Below are positions 17,566-26,113 of a DNA stretch of 64,000 nucleotides, piece after piece. Source of the DNA: Streptomyces sp. WAC05374 (GTDB lineage: Bacteria > Actinomycetota > Actinomycetes > Streptomycetales > Streptomycetaceae); contig NZ_SMNQ01000016.1 of assembly GCF_004353505.1 (NCBI RefSeq), positions 1-64,000 on the forward strand, read 5' to 3'. Position numbers and translations under genes: made by a program. The notes under the pieces are model-generated. The model was not told the origin of the DNA and did no database searches. It saw only the letters and a program-made list of their open reading frames with translations. Positions within the stretch are counted from its first letter, which is position 1, and the number at the start of each line of letters is the position of its first letter.

Positions 17566-18322
17566 GCGGCTTACGGGCCTCGATGAGCGTCCGGCACGAG
17601 TGCGCGACAAAGGGACCTTCGGCCTCCATGAGGTCGTGCAGGTCCCTCAGTCGTTCCCGGTACCCCTCCACCGTGAAGCCCGGCACCGTCCAGATCACCT
17701 TCCGCAGGAAGTAGACGACCGCGCCGACGTCGAAGAACTCCATCCGGAGCCGCTCAATGCGCACGTCCACGATCTCCAGCCCGGCCGCCCGGGCCTCGGC
17801 CGTCTCCTCCTCCGGGTGCCGCCTGCGGCGAAGGTCGCCGGAGAGCGGGCCGAGGAAGAACTCGATCAGCTCGAAGACCGTCTCGGGACCCACGTGCTGG
17901 GCGAAGTACGTCCCGCCCGGCCGGAGCACCCGGGCGATCTCGGACCACCACACCGTGGCCGGATGACGGCTGGTGACCAGGTCGAACGCCCCGTCCGAGA
18001 ACGGCAGCGGCGGCTCCTCCGGGTCCGCCACCACGACCACCCCGCGCGGGTGCAGCAGCCCGGTGGCCCGGGCGACGTTCGGCGGCCATGCCTCCGTGGC
18101 GACCATGGTGGGCGGGTACACGGGCACACCCGCCAGCACCTCGCCGCCCCCGGTCTGCACGTCCAGCCCGGCGGACGCACCGGCCAGGCGGTCACCCAGC
18201 AGGCGCTGGTACCCCCACGAGGGCCGCTCCTCGGTCGCCCGCCCCTCCAGCCAGGAGAAGTCCCACCCGGAGACGTCCACCGCGCCGGCTTCGGCGACGA
18301 GATCTTCGAAAGTACGTGACAT
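17549..18322 (-). CDS. Class I SAM-dependent methyltransferase
   Basis: 257 residues from ATG 18322. The Rossmann methyltransferase pattern is visible: the first-loop motif GLDVQTGGGEVLAGV, the acidic/adenine-pocket segment VVVADPEEPPLPFSDGAFDLVTSRHP and the post-IV segment ARVLRPGGTYFAQHVGP. The loop-1 motif is D-x-Q-T-G-G-G-E rather than the canonical D-x-G-x-G-x-G, as seen in a subgroup of actinobacterial enzymes. Substrate unknown; the order of motifs resembles ubiquinone/rRNA-type small-molecule methyltransferases. It stands alone, converging on yceI with a 17-bp tail overlap. Start context is weak. Confidence 0.85.
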   Translation of the reverse strand: MSRTFEDLVAEAGAVDVSGWDFSWLEGRATEERPSWGYQRLLGDRLAGASAGLDVQTGGGEVLAGVPVYPPTMVATEAWPPNVARATGLLHPRGVVVVADPEEPPLPFSDGAFDLVTSRHPATVWWSEIARVLRPGGTYFAQHVGPETVFELIEFFLGPLSGDLRRRRHPEEETAEARAAGLEIVDVRIERLRMEFFDVGAVVYFLRKVIWTVPGFTVEGYRERLRDLHDLMEAEGPFVAHSCRTLIEARKPLTRRS

Positions 18323-18409
18323 ACCGTCACTCTATGAGCGGGGGCCACCCCACTTGCCGGAATTCCGCTCCGCGGCCTCCGCCCGCCGCGCCTCGCCGTC
18401 CCCGCTGTC

Positions 18410-19235
18410 ATGGCAGCTCCACCCTCAGCAACCGCCCCTCCCTCTCAGGACGGCAAGCCCGACCCCCGGGCGGTCGAGAAGGACGTGCCCACCGTCCTGC
18501 CGTTCGAGTTCAAGCGCGCCGGCTACACAATGGTGAAGGACCTCCCCGAGTCCCTGCGGCCGTGGCGCAACCGGCCCACGGCCTGGGCGAACGTGACGCC
18601 TCCCCTGTCGTCGGTGTACCACTGAACACGCAGGGTGTGTACATGTACTGGAAGCCCACGACCGCCGGCAGCACGAAGCCGGGTCCCGTGGGCTACGACC
18701 ACCCGGTCGGCCAGATCCAGTTCGGTCTCGGCTGCATCACCAGCTACCGCACCGAGACGGACCCCACCCGTAAGGCCCTGTTCCTCAAGCGGGCCAAGGA
18801 CCAGGCGAACCGCCTGATCACCAAGCGCGTGCAGACCCGGGGTGCCTGGTACTTCCCCTACCCCTGGGACTACAAGCACGCCGAGCACGGCGGGGTGGAC
18901 TACAAGGCGCCCTGGTACTCCGGCATGGCCCGGGGCGAGGCGATCAGCCTCTTCGCCCAGCTCGCGATGCTGGACAGTGTCACCGAGCAGGAGCGCACCC
19001 CACCTACCGGGCGCAGCGCACGCTCACCATCCCGGCGGGTCGTGACGTCACCGCCTACAGCTTCGGGACCAACAACGCGACCGGCACCACCAAGTCGCTG
19101 AAGTCGGAGACGGAGCAGACGTTCCGGTTCGACCGCCGGGCCGTCGTCAACGGCCGGGCGATGTGCCGCGTGTCGGAGGGCGAACTCACCGGGCACTGGC
19201 TGCCCGCGAACCAGGTCGTCACCGACGGCCGCTGA
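18410..19235 (+). pseudogene. Decayed D-glucuronyl C5-epimerase-like gene
   Basis: Homologous segments occur in three reading frames in sequence. Frame from ATG 18410 gives 71 residues including TVLPFEFKRAGYTMVKDLPE and ends at 18625. A second frame, without its own start, runs from about 18626 through GVYMYWKP, DHPVGQIQFGLGCITSYRTE and the family hallmark APWYSGMARGEAISLFAQLA to about 18995. A third frame carries RTLTIPAGRDVTAYSFGTN and ends TGHWLPANQVVTDGR at 19233-19235. The hallmark block is normally followed by a catalytic C-terminal helical region; this is missing between 18995 and 19003, so at least two frameshifts and one deletion are needed. The product would have modified uronic-acid polymers, a link to the lyase island at 0.7-5.5 kb. 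Confidence 0.7.
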
Positions 19236-19247
19236 GCCGGAGGCACG

Positions 19248-19284
19248 GGGCCGGACCGGGTGCGGGTGCCCCCCCGTCCGGCCC
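19248..19284 (+). terminator. GC-rich hairpin after the epimerase pseudogene
   Basis: GGGCCGGAC (19248-19256) pairs perfectly with GTCCGGCCC (19276-19284) across a 19-nt loop, just after the last in-frame stop. No U-tract follows. It lies between the pseudogene and a convergent membrane-protein gene and may end both. Confidence 0.4.
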
Positions 19285-19371
19285 GGCCCCAGCCGCAACA
19301 GGCGCTCCACCAGGCGCACGACCCGTGGCCGAGCCGTACCGCGCACGTACCGCCGAGGCCGTCCGGGTCGG

Positions 19372-20325
19372 TTACTGCGGCTCGTGGGCCGTCAGGTCGA
19401 TGAGGTGGCGCTTGCCCTGGAGCAGGCAGGTGATCTCCCAGCCCGTACGCCTGCCGACGACACCCTGGGCGGGGACGCGCAGGCGCTCGGCGAGTTCGGC
19501 GACGTACACGTGGACCGTGGCCTCGATGAGGGCTGCATAGGCGTCCACCCCGCTGCGGATGCGCAGCCGGGCGGTGACGTACGTGGCGACGGCCAGCGGG
19601 AGGGCGGGCCACCACCAGGCAGCGAGCGCGGCGTACAGCACGGCCCAGGCCACCAGGGTGGTGGCCCGGCCGAGGGCTTCGCGGGCCGTCTCGATCTGCT
19701 GGCGCGGGGCGTCCGGGAGCAGTTGCCACAGGGCGGGCCACACCGTGGCCAGGTCCAGGTCCAGGTCACGGGCGAGGCGCAGGGTGACGGCGTGCATCCG
19801 GTCACCGGACCAGGTGGGCCGGTGGGGTTCCTCGGGCGAGACGCGGGCCACGGCGAGCCGGGCCGGCCCGAGGTCCGTTCCGCCGCCGGGTGTGCCGGAG
19901 GCCAGCAGCTCACCGGAGCGCCGCCGCTCCCGCTCGTACGCGGCCACGGCATCGGCGCGCCGCCGCAGGCGCCCGGCCACCCGCCACCGGGCCAGGGCGC
20001 GCAGCGGCCGGGGCCAGGAGCCCCAGTCGGCCGCGAACCACAGCCGCTCCACGAGTGAGCCGAGCGTCTGGGCCACGAGACCCACAGCGGCGGCCAGCAG
20101 CGCCACGACCAGCAGGAGCACCGCGAGCCGTGCCCCGGCTCCCGCACCGGGCGCCGGGCGCCACGCCTGCGCCTCGCGGACCAGGAGGTCCAGGTCGACG
20201 GCGTGGGCGTGGCCGAGCGTCCGGGCGGTGAAGGCGGCGGCCAGGAACAGCGCGCCCGGGAGCACCAGCAGGGACATCCACCGCTCCGCCAGGCGCTTGC
20301 CCAGCTCCGTCAGCAGGCCGCCCAT
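19372..20325 (-). CDS. Membrane protein of the CHAT-associated locus
   Basis: 317 residues from ATG 20325, one base after the stop of the upstream small gene, so the two are cotranscribed. Predicted membrane segments: ~15-33 (MSLLVLPGALFLAAAF), ~64-88 (RLAVLLLVVALLAAAVGLVAQTLG), and ~223-248 (LVAWAVLYAALAAWWWPALPLAVA, possibly two passes). A cytoplasmic Arg-rich loop separates them, and the soluble C-terminus of ~65 residues (VYVAELAERLRVPAQGVVGRRTGWE) ends with HLIDLTAHEPQ. No known enzymatic motif. Together with the Cys-rich protein and the divergent TPR-CHAT protein it appears to form a three-gene module; a role as membrane target or anchor is inference only. Confidence 0.7.
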   Translation of the reverse strand: MGGLLTELGKRLAERWMSLLVLPGALFLAAAFTARTLGHAHAVDLDLLVREAQAWRPAPGAGAGARLAVLLLVVALLAAAVGLVAQTLGSLVERLWFAADWGSWPRPLRALARWRVAGRLRRRADAVAAYERERRRSGELLASGTPGGGTDLGPARLAVARVSPEEPHRPTWSGDRMHAVTLRLARDLDLDLATVWPALWQLLPDAPRQQIETAREALGRATTLVAWAVLYAALAAWWWPALPLAVATYVTARLRIRSGVDAYAALIEATVHVYVAELAERLRVPAQGVVGRRTGWEITCLLQGKRHLIDLTAHEPQ

Positions 20326-20326
20326 G

Positions 20327-20725
20327 TCAGCCCTTGACCCAGCGCAGCGGAACGTCGCCCATCCGGCAGCGCGGGGGCGTTCGCATCGTGGGCTCCGCCC
20401 ATTCCACCCGCGCGCAGGCGTTCAGGGGGCAGAGGAAGGCGACGTCGGCCTCGGCGGCCGTCCCCACGCCGAGGGGCGACGGTTCGCGGACCGTGCGGGC
20501 CCCGGCACCGTAGGCGCCGCGCGCGTCACCGTCGGCCCGTACGATCCGGTCGACGGTCTCGAGGTGCGTCGCGGCATCCTCCGTGCCGTCGACGACGGCA
20601 CGCAGCAGCCGATCGAGTTCCTCGGTCCGGCCCAGCTCGGTCAGGTGCTCCCGCAGTGCGTCGAGGTGTTCGCAGACGTACGACAGCCCTCGTCGCACCC
20701 GTGCCGACGATTCGTCGTGTGTCAT
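20327..20725 (-). CDS. Small Cys-containing (ribbon-like) protein of the CHAT-associated locus
   Basis: 132 residues from ATG 20725. The N-terminal half is helical (SYVCEHLDALREHLTELGRT). The C-terminus carries three cysteines in a compact block: Cys99-Pro-Leu-Asn-Ala-Cys104 and Arg-Cys120-Arg-Met-Gly, ending DVPLRWVKG. This resembles the Cys-rich tails of small proteins found beside TPR/CHAT and other conflict-type genes in Streptomyces, but one ligand of a full zinc ribbon is missing unless a His takes its place. It is translated just before the membrane protein (1-bp gap) and divergently from the CHAT gene, with only 37 bp between the start codons. Function unknown. Confidence 0.65.
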   Translation of the reverse strand: MTHDESSARVRRGLSYVCEHLDALREHLTELGRTEELDRLLRAVVDGTEDAATHLETVDRIVRADGDARGAYGAGARTVREPSPLGVGTAAEADVAFLCPLNACARVEWAEPTMRTPPRCRMGDVPLRWVKG

Positions 20726-20762
20726 GCCGACTCCTCCCGTGTGCCGCTGCCTTCAGGGCATC

Positions 20763-23700
20763 ATGCAGGAACAACGGTGTGCGGGGCGGCAGTTGGGGGC
20801 GGCCGGGGTGGAAGAACCTGTCGGTGGATCACGCGCGGAGTTGTTGGCGCGGGCGGCGCGGGACCTGCAAGCGGCGTGGGCGGGCGCCGCGCCGGTACCG
20901 CCCGACGCCTCCCTGATGGCCTCTCTGGCACGGCTGGCCGCGGCCACCCCCGGGGACGAGCAGGTCACCGCCGCACTCGGGCTGCTGTACTGGCACCGCT
21001 ACGAACTGCGCGGCGCGCAGGGCGACCTGGACGACGCGGTACGGATGCTGTCGCCGCACTTCCTTCCGCACCGGATGTACCTCATCCCCGACGGTCTCCG
21101 GACGGAGATCGCGGACGCATACAGCACCCATGTGGACACGCAGATCGCCCAGATCCTGGCCGCGGGGGGCGATGTCGGCGGGAACCTGGAGGGACTCACC
21201 GCCTGGTGCCGGTTCCTGCTGGAGTACGCCGATCCGGGCAACGACCAGTACGGCGTCCACCTGGGTGGCCTCGGCACCGTGCTGTACGCGCGGTACGACG
21301 TCACGGGTGACGTCGGCTCGCTCCTCCAGGCCATCGGGTTGCTGAGCCGTGCCGCCCGTGTCACCTGCTCCGGTCACCCGAGCCGGCCGGGCATCCGGGG
21401 GAACCTCGCCATCGCCCTGGCCCGTCGCCATGGGATCACCAAGTCCTCCGGCGATCTGCGCACCGCGTTCGAGGCGTGCGTCGCCGCTCTGCGGGAGCCC
21501 CTGCGGCCCGCCGACCGGGACGGGCTCATGGGGATGTTCACCTCGCTGCTGGGCGAGCGGGTCGTTCGTGCCCAGGCGGAACACCGGTGGGACGACGTGC
21601 TGGCGGCGGGCCGGGCGGCCCTGGACTTCCCCGAATCACGCTCGTACGGGCGGCAGGCCGTCGCGGAGGCTCTGGAGGGCCGCTTCGAGAAGGGCGCCGA
21701 CAGGGCGGACCTCGACGAGGCGATCCGCCAGTGGACGGCGCTCGTACGCGAGATGCCGGACACCTATACGGCCACTCAACGCGCCTACTTGCTGATGAAG
21801 CGGGCCTTCGCCTCCTGGAGGCGGTACCAGGAGGATCACCGGCCGGAGGACCTGGACGCCGTGATCGACGCGCAGGAACAAGCGCTGGCGCTCCTCCCCG
21901 GCGACGACGTCACCCTTCGCTGGGAGCTGCTCCGCAGACTGGCCATCAGTCTCCTGGAGCGCATCGAGCACAAGGCGACCCGCGATGACGTGGAGCGGGC
22001 CGTCTCCGTGATCCGTGCCGGACTGGCCGACCGGGACGGTCACCGGGCGCCGCCCCACCTCCTGGCCGTCCTGACCCGGGCGTTGCCCCGGGCCCTGTGG
22101 TTCCGGTACGTCCACGCGCGCCGGCCCGAGGACCTCGACGAGGCCGCCGGACTGCTGGATTCGGACGCCGTCCGGGAGGTCTCCTCGGCCGACCACGTGA
22201 TGCTGTTCGGTGCCCTGACCGCCCAGGTGCAGCGGGCCAGGTACCGGGAGGGAAGGGGGCTGGACGCGCTGCACGCCTCGGTGGCCGCCGCCCGCGAGTC
22301 GCTGGGGGCGGCGGCGGACACCGATCCCGGGCGACCGGGTGTCCTGGTGCAGCTCGGCATGTCGCTGTTCTACCTCTACCAGCACGTGGGAGACCTGGCC
22401 ACGCTGGACGAGGCGGTCGACCACGCCCGGGAGGCCGTCCGGTTGCTGGGGGACGAGGCGCTCGACGGCCAGGCCGGGCTGGACGCCCTGTACGTCCTGG
22501 GCACGTCCCTGGCCGAGCGGGGTGCGGACACCGGCAGCCTCGACGACCTGGACACCGCTGTCCGGACACTGCGCCGGCTGCACGCCTCACCCGAGGCCGT
22601 GTCGACTCGGGAGTTCCACGGGCTCGGGTTCGCCCTCACGCAGCGCTTCGATCGCTGTGGTGACCCGGCGGACCTGAACGAGGCCGTCGGCCTGCTCCGG
22701 CGCGCCGCGGAATCGTGCGAGTTCGAGAAGGCGATCGTCCTCTCCGGGCTCAGCAGCGCGCTGCTGCTGCGTTATCGGCACGGGGGCGACGGGTCCGACC
22801 TCGACGAAGCCCTGGCGACCGCACGGCGCGCCGCGGACGAGGTCGCGGCCCACGATCCCGGGTCGGTCCCCACGCTGAGTTCCCTGGTCGCCGCTCTGAT
22901 CGACGAGCAGCAGCGGCATCCCGAACGCGTCGACGCGGACGAACTCGTCACACTGTGCCGACGAGTCGTCGACCTCGCTCCCCCCGACCACGCCGCCCTC
23001 GGCCTCTTCCACCACAACCTCGGGATCGCCCAGAAGGTACAGGCCGACGCGACCGAACCGGACGAGATCTTCCGCATGTTGAGTGAACTCCGTGGCAGGA
23101 CCGTGGTTCCCTTCGGCGTCGTGGAGGCCGTCGCCGGACTCACCAAGGCCGCCCACAGCGAGGTCCTCGCGGCCACTCAGCGCATCCGTTCGGCCTGGGC
23201 GGCCGCGCTCACGCTTTACCCGCTGGACATGGTGTCGGCCCTCGATCTGCTGGAACACGCGGTCGAGCTCATCCCGCTCGTCGCCCCGCGCCGGATCGCG
23301 CGGGCCGATCAGCAGCACGCGGTGAAGGACCTCTCCGCCCTGGTCACGTTCACCGCGGCCGCGTCCCTCGACGCGGGTGAGCAGCGACACCCCGAAGCGC
23401 GATACCTGCCCCTCCGGCCGTATGCCGCCCGCAGCGCCCTCCAGACCCTGGAACAGGGCCGGGCGGTCCTCCTGAGCCAGATGCTGGACACCCGCGGGGA
23501 CATCTCGGACCTGCGGCGGCACCATGCCGACCACGCCGACCGCTTCCTCCGCCTGCGTGACCTCCTCGACGGCGAGGGCGACGGGCCCGTGGACCGCGCC
23601 CGCGCGGCCGCGGAACTCACCGCGACGATCGAGGAGATCCGCGGCTTTGAGGGTTTCGCCTCGTTCGCCCGGCAACCGGAGCCGGAGGCGCTCCTCGCTG

Positions 23701-24788
23701 CGGCCGAAGCAGGGCCGATCGTGGTGTTCAACTGCGACGAGACCCGCTGCGACGCCCTCCTGGTCACCGGTGGCGGTGTGCGGCACCTGGCGCTGCCCCG
23801 CCTCACGCACGCCGAGTTGACCTCCCGGGCCGACCTCTTCCACCGCACCCTCGCCGTCGTCGCCGACCCGAGGACCGGCTGGCGTGCCCAGCGCGAGGCG
23901 CAGCGGACGCTGAGCGGCATCCTGGGGTGGCTGTGGGACGTGGCGGTGGAGCCGGTCCTCCTGGCCCTCGACATCGGTCCGGGCTCCGGGCAGGACGGTG
24001 AGCCGCCCCGCGTGTGGTGGTCCCCCGGGGGCCTGCTGGGGTCGCTGCCGCTGCACGCCGCCGGGCACCACGCGGACTCCGCCGGCGGCGGCGACCGCAC
24101 GGTCCTGGACCGGGTCGTCTCCTCGTACACGCCCACGATCCGTGCCCTCCGGCATGCCCGGCGCCCCCGGCCGGCCGGGGGCGGGCCGGGGCGCTCGCTG
24201 GTCGTCGCGATGCCGAGCACCCCGGGTGCCCCTCCGCTGGCCGGGGCCTCGGAAGAGGCGGCGGCGGTGGCGGCACTGCTGCCGGAGCCGACGACTGTCG
24301 TCGCCGGGCCTCCGACGCGGGCGGCGGTGCTGGCCGGGCTCGCCGACGCCCGGGTGATCCACCTGGCGTGCCACGCGGTCACCGATGCGGGCGACCCCTC
24401 GCGCAGCCGGCTGCTGCTGTGGGACCACCGGACGAGCGCGCTGACGGTCGCCGGGGTCGCCTCCGTGGCGCTGGAGCGGGCCGAGCTGGCGTACCTGTCG
24501 GCCTGCCGGACGACGTACACCGCCGCGTCGGACCTGCTGGACGAGGCCATCCACCTGACGAGCGCCTTCCAACTGGCCGGGTTCCGGCATGTGGTGGGCA
24601 CGTTGTGGGAGGTGGACGACATGATCTCGGCCCGGGTGGCGAAGGGCTTCTACATGTCCTTGTCGGCGGCCGGCGGGCTGGACTGCGCCCGCTCGGCGGC
24701 CGCGCTGCGCACGTCGGTCCTGGCGCTGCGGGACGAGTACCCGGCCACCCCGTCACTGTGGGCCGGGTACCTGCACGCGGGGGCGTGA
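20763..24788 (+). CDS. Large TPR-repeat protein with C-terminal CHAT (caspase-like) domain
   Basis: 1341 residues from ATG 20763 (weak AGGG upstream). Residues ~20-1000 consist of degenerate TPR-type helical pairs, many with the pattern DLDDAV, DLDEAIRQW, DLNEAVGLLRRA, DLDEALATARRA. The C-terminal ~300 residues are a CHAT domain: VWWSPGGLLGSLPLHAAG, SYTPTIRAL, then the catalytic His1204 in VIHLACHAV and Cys1248 in AYLSACRTT, followed by LTSAFQLAGFRHVVGTLW. Both catalytic residues are present, so it is probably an active separase/caspase-like cysteine peptidase, with TPRs acting as sensor or scaffold. Such proteins occur in predicted bacterial conflict and programmed-death systems. The final 139 bp overlap a convergent acyltransferase gene. 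Confidence 0.9.
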   Translation: MQEQRCAGRQLGAAGVEEPVGGSRAELLARAARDLQAAWAGAAPVPPDASLMASLARLAAATPGDEQVTAALGLLYWHRYELRGAQGDLDDAVRMLSPHFLPHRMYLIPDGLRTEIADAYSTHVDTQIAQILAAGGDVGGNLEGLTAWCRFLLEYADPGNDQYGVHLGGLGTVLYARYDVTGDVGSLLQAIGLLSRAARVTCSGHPSRPGIRGNLAIALARRHGITKSSGDLRTAFEACVAALREPLRPADRDGLMGMFTSLLGERVVRAQAEHRWDDVLAAGRAALDFPESRSYGRQAVAEALEGRFEKGADRADLDEAIRQWTALVREMPDTYTATQRAYLLMKRAFASWRRYQEDHRPEDLDAVIDAQEQALALLPGDDVTLRWELLRRLAISLLERIEHKATRDDVERAVSVIRAGLADRDGHRAPPHLLAVLTRALPRALWFRYVHARRPEDLDEAAGLLDSDAVREVSSADHVMLFGALTAQVQRARYREGRGLDALHASVAAARESLGAAADTDPGRPGVLVQLGMSLFYLYQHVGDLATLDEAVDHAREAVRLLGDEALDGQAGLDALYVLGTSLAERGADTGSLDDLDTAVRTLRRLHASPEAVSTREFHGLGFALTQRFDRCGDPADLNEAVGLLRRAAESCEFEKAIVLSGLSSALLLRYRHGGDGSDLDEALATARRAADEVAAHDPGSVPTLSSLVAALIDEQQRHPERVDADELVTLCRRVVDLAPPDHAALGLFHHNLGIAQKVQADATEPDEIFRMLSELRGRTVVPFGVVEAVAGLTKAAHSEVLAATQRIRSAWAAALTLYPLDMVSALDLLEHAVELIPLVAPRRIARADQQHAVKDLSALVTFTAAASLDAGEQRHPEARYLPLRPYAARSALQTLEQGRAVLLSQMLDTRGDISDLRRHHADHADRFLRLRDLLDGEGDGPVDRARAAAELTATIEEIRGFEGFASFARQPEPEALLAAAEAGPIVVFNCDETRCDALLVTGGGVRHLALPRLTHAELTSRADLFHRTLAVVADPRTGWRAQREAQRTLSGILGWLWDVAVEPVLLALDIGPGSGQDGEPPRVWWSPGGLLGSLPLHAAGHHADSAGGGDRTVLDRVVSSYTPTIRALRHARRPRPAGGGPGRSLVVAMPSTPGAPPLAGASEEAAAVAALLPEPTTVVAGPPTRAAVLAGLADARVIHLACHAVTDAGDPSRSRLLLWDHRTSALTVAGVASVALERAELAYLSACRTTYTAASDLLDEAIHLTSAFQLAGFRHVVGTLWEVDDMISARVAKGFYMSLSAAGGLDCARSAAALRTSVLALRDEYPATPSLWAGYLHAGA

Positions 24789-25870
24789 CCCACCCCCGGG
24801 CCCGCCCTCCGCAGCCACCGCTCCAGTGGGTGCTCGATCCACTGGTAGGCGGCCCCCGACAGGGCCAGGCTCAGGGCGAGGACCAGGAGCCACGTCGTGA
24901 CCGTGTCACCGGTGCGGCCCACCAGGAGACGGATGACGATCTCGTGGATCAGGTACCAGGCGTACGACCAGTGGCCGAGCCGTACCGCCCATGCGCCGCC
25001 GAGGCCGGTCGGGCGGCCGTCCAGGTCGGCCCGGGCGGCGGCGGCCACCAGCAGGGCGAACAGGGGCGTGGCGAGCAACTGGGAGGCGGTGTACGGGCTG
25101 TACCAGAGGGAATCGGGGACGGCCGCCGACCAGGGCACCAGGGCCAGGTGCCAGCCGAGGACCAGGGCGACGGCGGGCCACAGCCCGACCGGGGGCCGCC
25201 AGCCGCGCGCCACTGCCAGGCCGGTCACCACGCCCAGGAGGAACTGGAGCGTCCGGGCGAGCGGCAGGTAGTCCAGGGCCCACGCGCGCGTGGAGGCGTC
25301 CGCGTACAGGGAACCGCTCAGCCACAGCAGCACCACGCCCGCGCAGCACACGGCCGCGATCCACCGGCGTCCGCGCGGCGAGCGTACGGCCGGGAGCGCC
25401 ATCAGCAGCGGGAAGATCAGGTAGAACCACGCCTCGTCGCTGAGCGACCAGGCCGCCGGGTTGCCGCCCCGGAGGATCACCGGGTCGGGTGCCCAGGCGT
25501 GGACCAGGAGGAGGGACGCCGCCACGGCCTTCGCGGAGACCTCCGTGCCGAGCGCGAGCCAGGCGCCCACCGACAGTGCGGTCGTGGCGGCCAGGAGCGG
25601 CCAGATGCGGGCGAAGCGCCGCCACATGAAGACCTTCGCCGGGACGCGCCGGCCGTCGTACGTCCATGCCAGGACGAAGCCGGACAGGACGAAGAAGAAG
25701 GTCACCCCGCTGCGGCCGTACCAGACGGCATCGCTCACCCCCGGGATCTCACCGGCCTGCCGGGACAGGTGGTAGAGGACGACCAGCAGGGCCGCCCAGA
25801 AGCGGAGCCCGGTGAGGGACGGGAGGCGGTCCCTGCCGGGCGGGGAGGGCAGCGGGGTGGCGGAACGCAT
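24650..25870 (-). CDS. Acyltransferase 3 family membrane protein (OafA/YrhL type)
   Basis: 406 residues from ATG 25870. The family signature is visible at the N-terminus: RLPSLTGLRFWAALLVVLYHLS with the essential Arg/His of TM1, followed by SGVTFFFVLSGFVLAWTY. About ten hydrophobic segments follow, including LGHWSYAWYLIHEIVIRLL, as in transmembrane acyltransferases that O-acetylate cell-wall polymers or secondary metabolites. After YQWIEHPLERWLRRAG the last ~45 residues (rich in Ala, Ser, Arg) lie opposite the CHAT catalytic end and have no hydrophobic character; either the tail is genuinely extended or selection on the other strand kept the frame open. Upstream is a GC-rich tandem repeat. 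Confidence 0.85.
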   Translation of the reverse strand: MRSATPLPSPPGRDRLPSLTGLRFWAALLVVLYHLSRQAGEIPGVSDAVWYGRSGVTFFFVLSGFVLAWTYDGRRVPAKVFMWRRFARIWPLLAATTALSVGAWLALGTEVSAKAVAASLLLVHAWAPDPVILRGGNPAAWSLSDEAWFYLIFPLLMALPAVRSPRGRRWIAAVCCAGVVLLWLSGSLYADASTRAWALDYLPLARTLQFLLGVVTGLAVARGWRPPVGLWPAVALVLGWHLALVPWSAAVPDSLWYSPYTASQLLATPLFALLVAAAARADLDGRPTGLGGAWAVRLGHWSYAWYLIHEIVIRLLVGRTGDTVTTWLLVLALSLALSGAAYQWIEHPLERWLRRAGPGVGHAPACRYPAHSDGVAGYSSRSARTDVRSAAAERAQSSPPAADKDM

Positions 25871-25894
25871 CCCGCGATTATGCGGGCTCGGCTG

Positions 25895-26015
25895 CGGGGC
25901 CGCGGGGCTGCGGGCGGGGCGCGGGGCTGCGGAGGCACGGGCGGGGCGCGGGGCCGCAGGGCCGCGGAGGCACGGGCTGGCCGCAGGGCCGCAGGGCCGC
26001 GGAGGCACGGCCCCG
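25895..26015. repeat. GC-rich 35-bp tandem repeat upstream of the acyltransferase gene
   Basis: GGAGGCACGG recurs at 25931, 25966 and 26001, exactly 35 bp apart, within near-identical units made of GGGGCCGC and GCAGGGCCGC blocks. The stretch occupies most of the intergenic space between the acyltransferase start and the transglutaminase-like gene. No promoter can be seen inside it. Confidence 0.6.
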
Positions 26016-26113
26016 GGCGGCGTACGGGGCAGGCCGGTCCCCCGGTGATCCCGCCCGGTCACGTTCCGCCACCGGCCGGTCGGTCTCCGGCAGCCGTGCC
26101 GTAGCATCCGGCC

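Noticed and set aside
12544..24788. MoxR/vWA genes and CHAT gene as one vWA-MoxR-associated conflict system
   Set aside because: They are separated by unrelated genes (yceI, methyltransferase, pseudogene) and lie on different transcripts; no direct evidence of a link.
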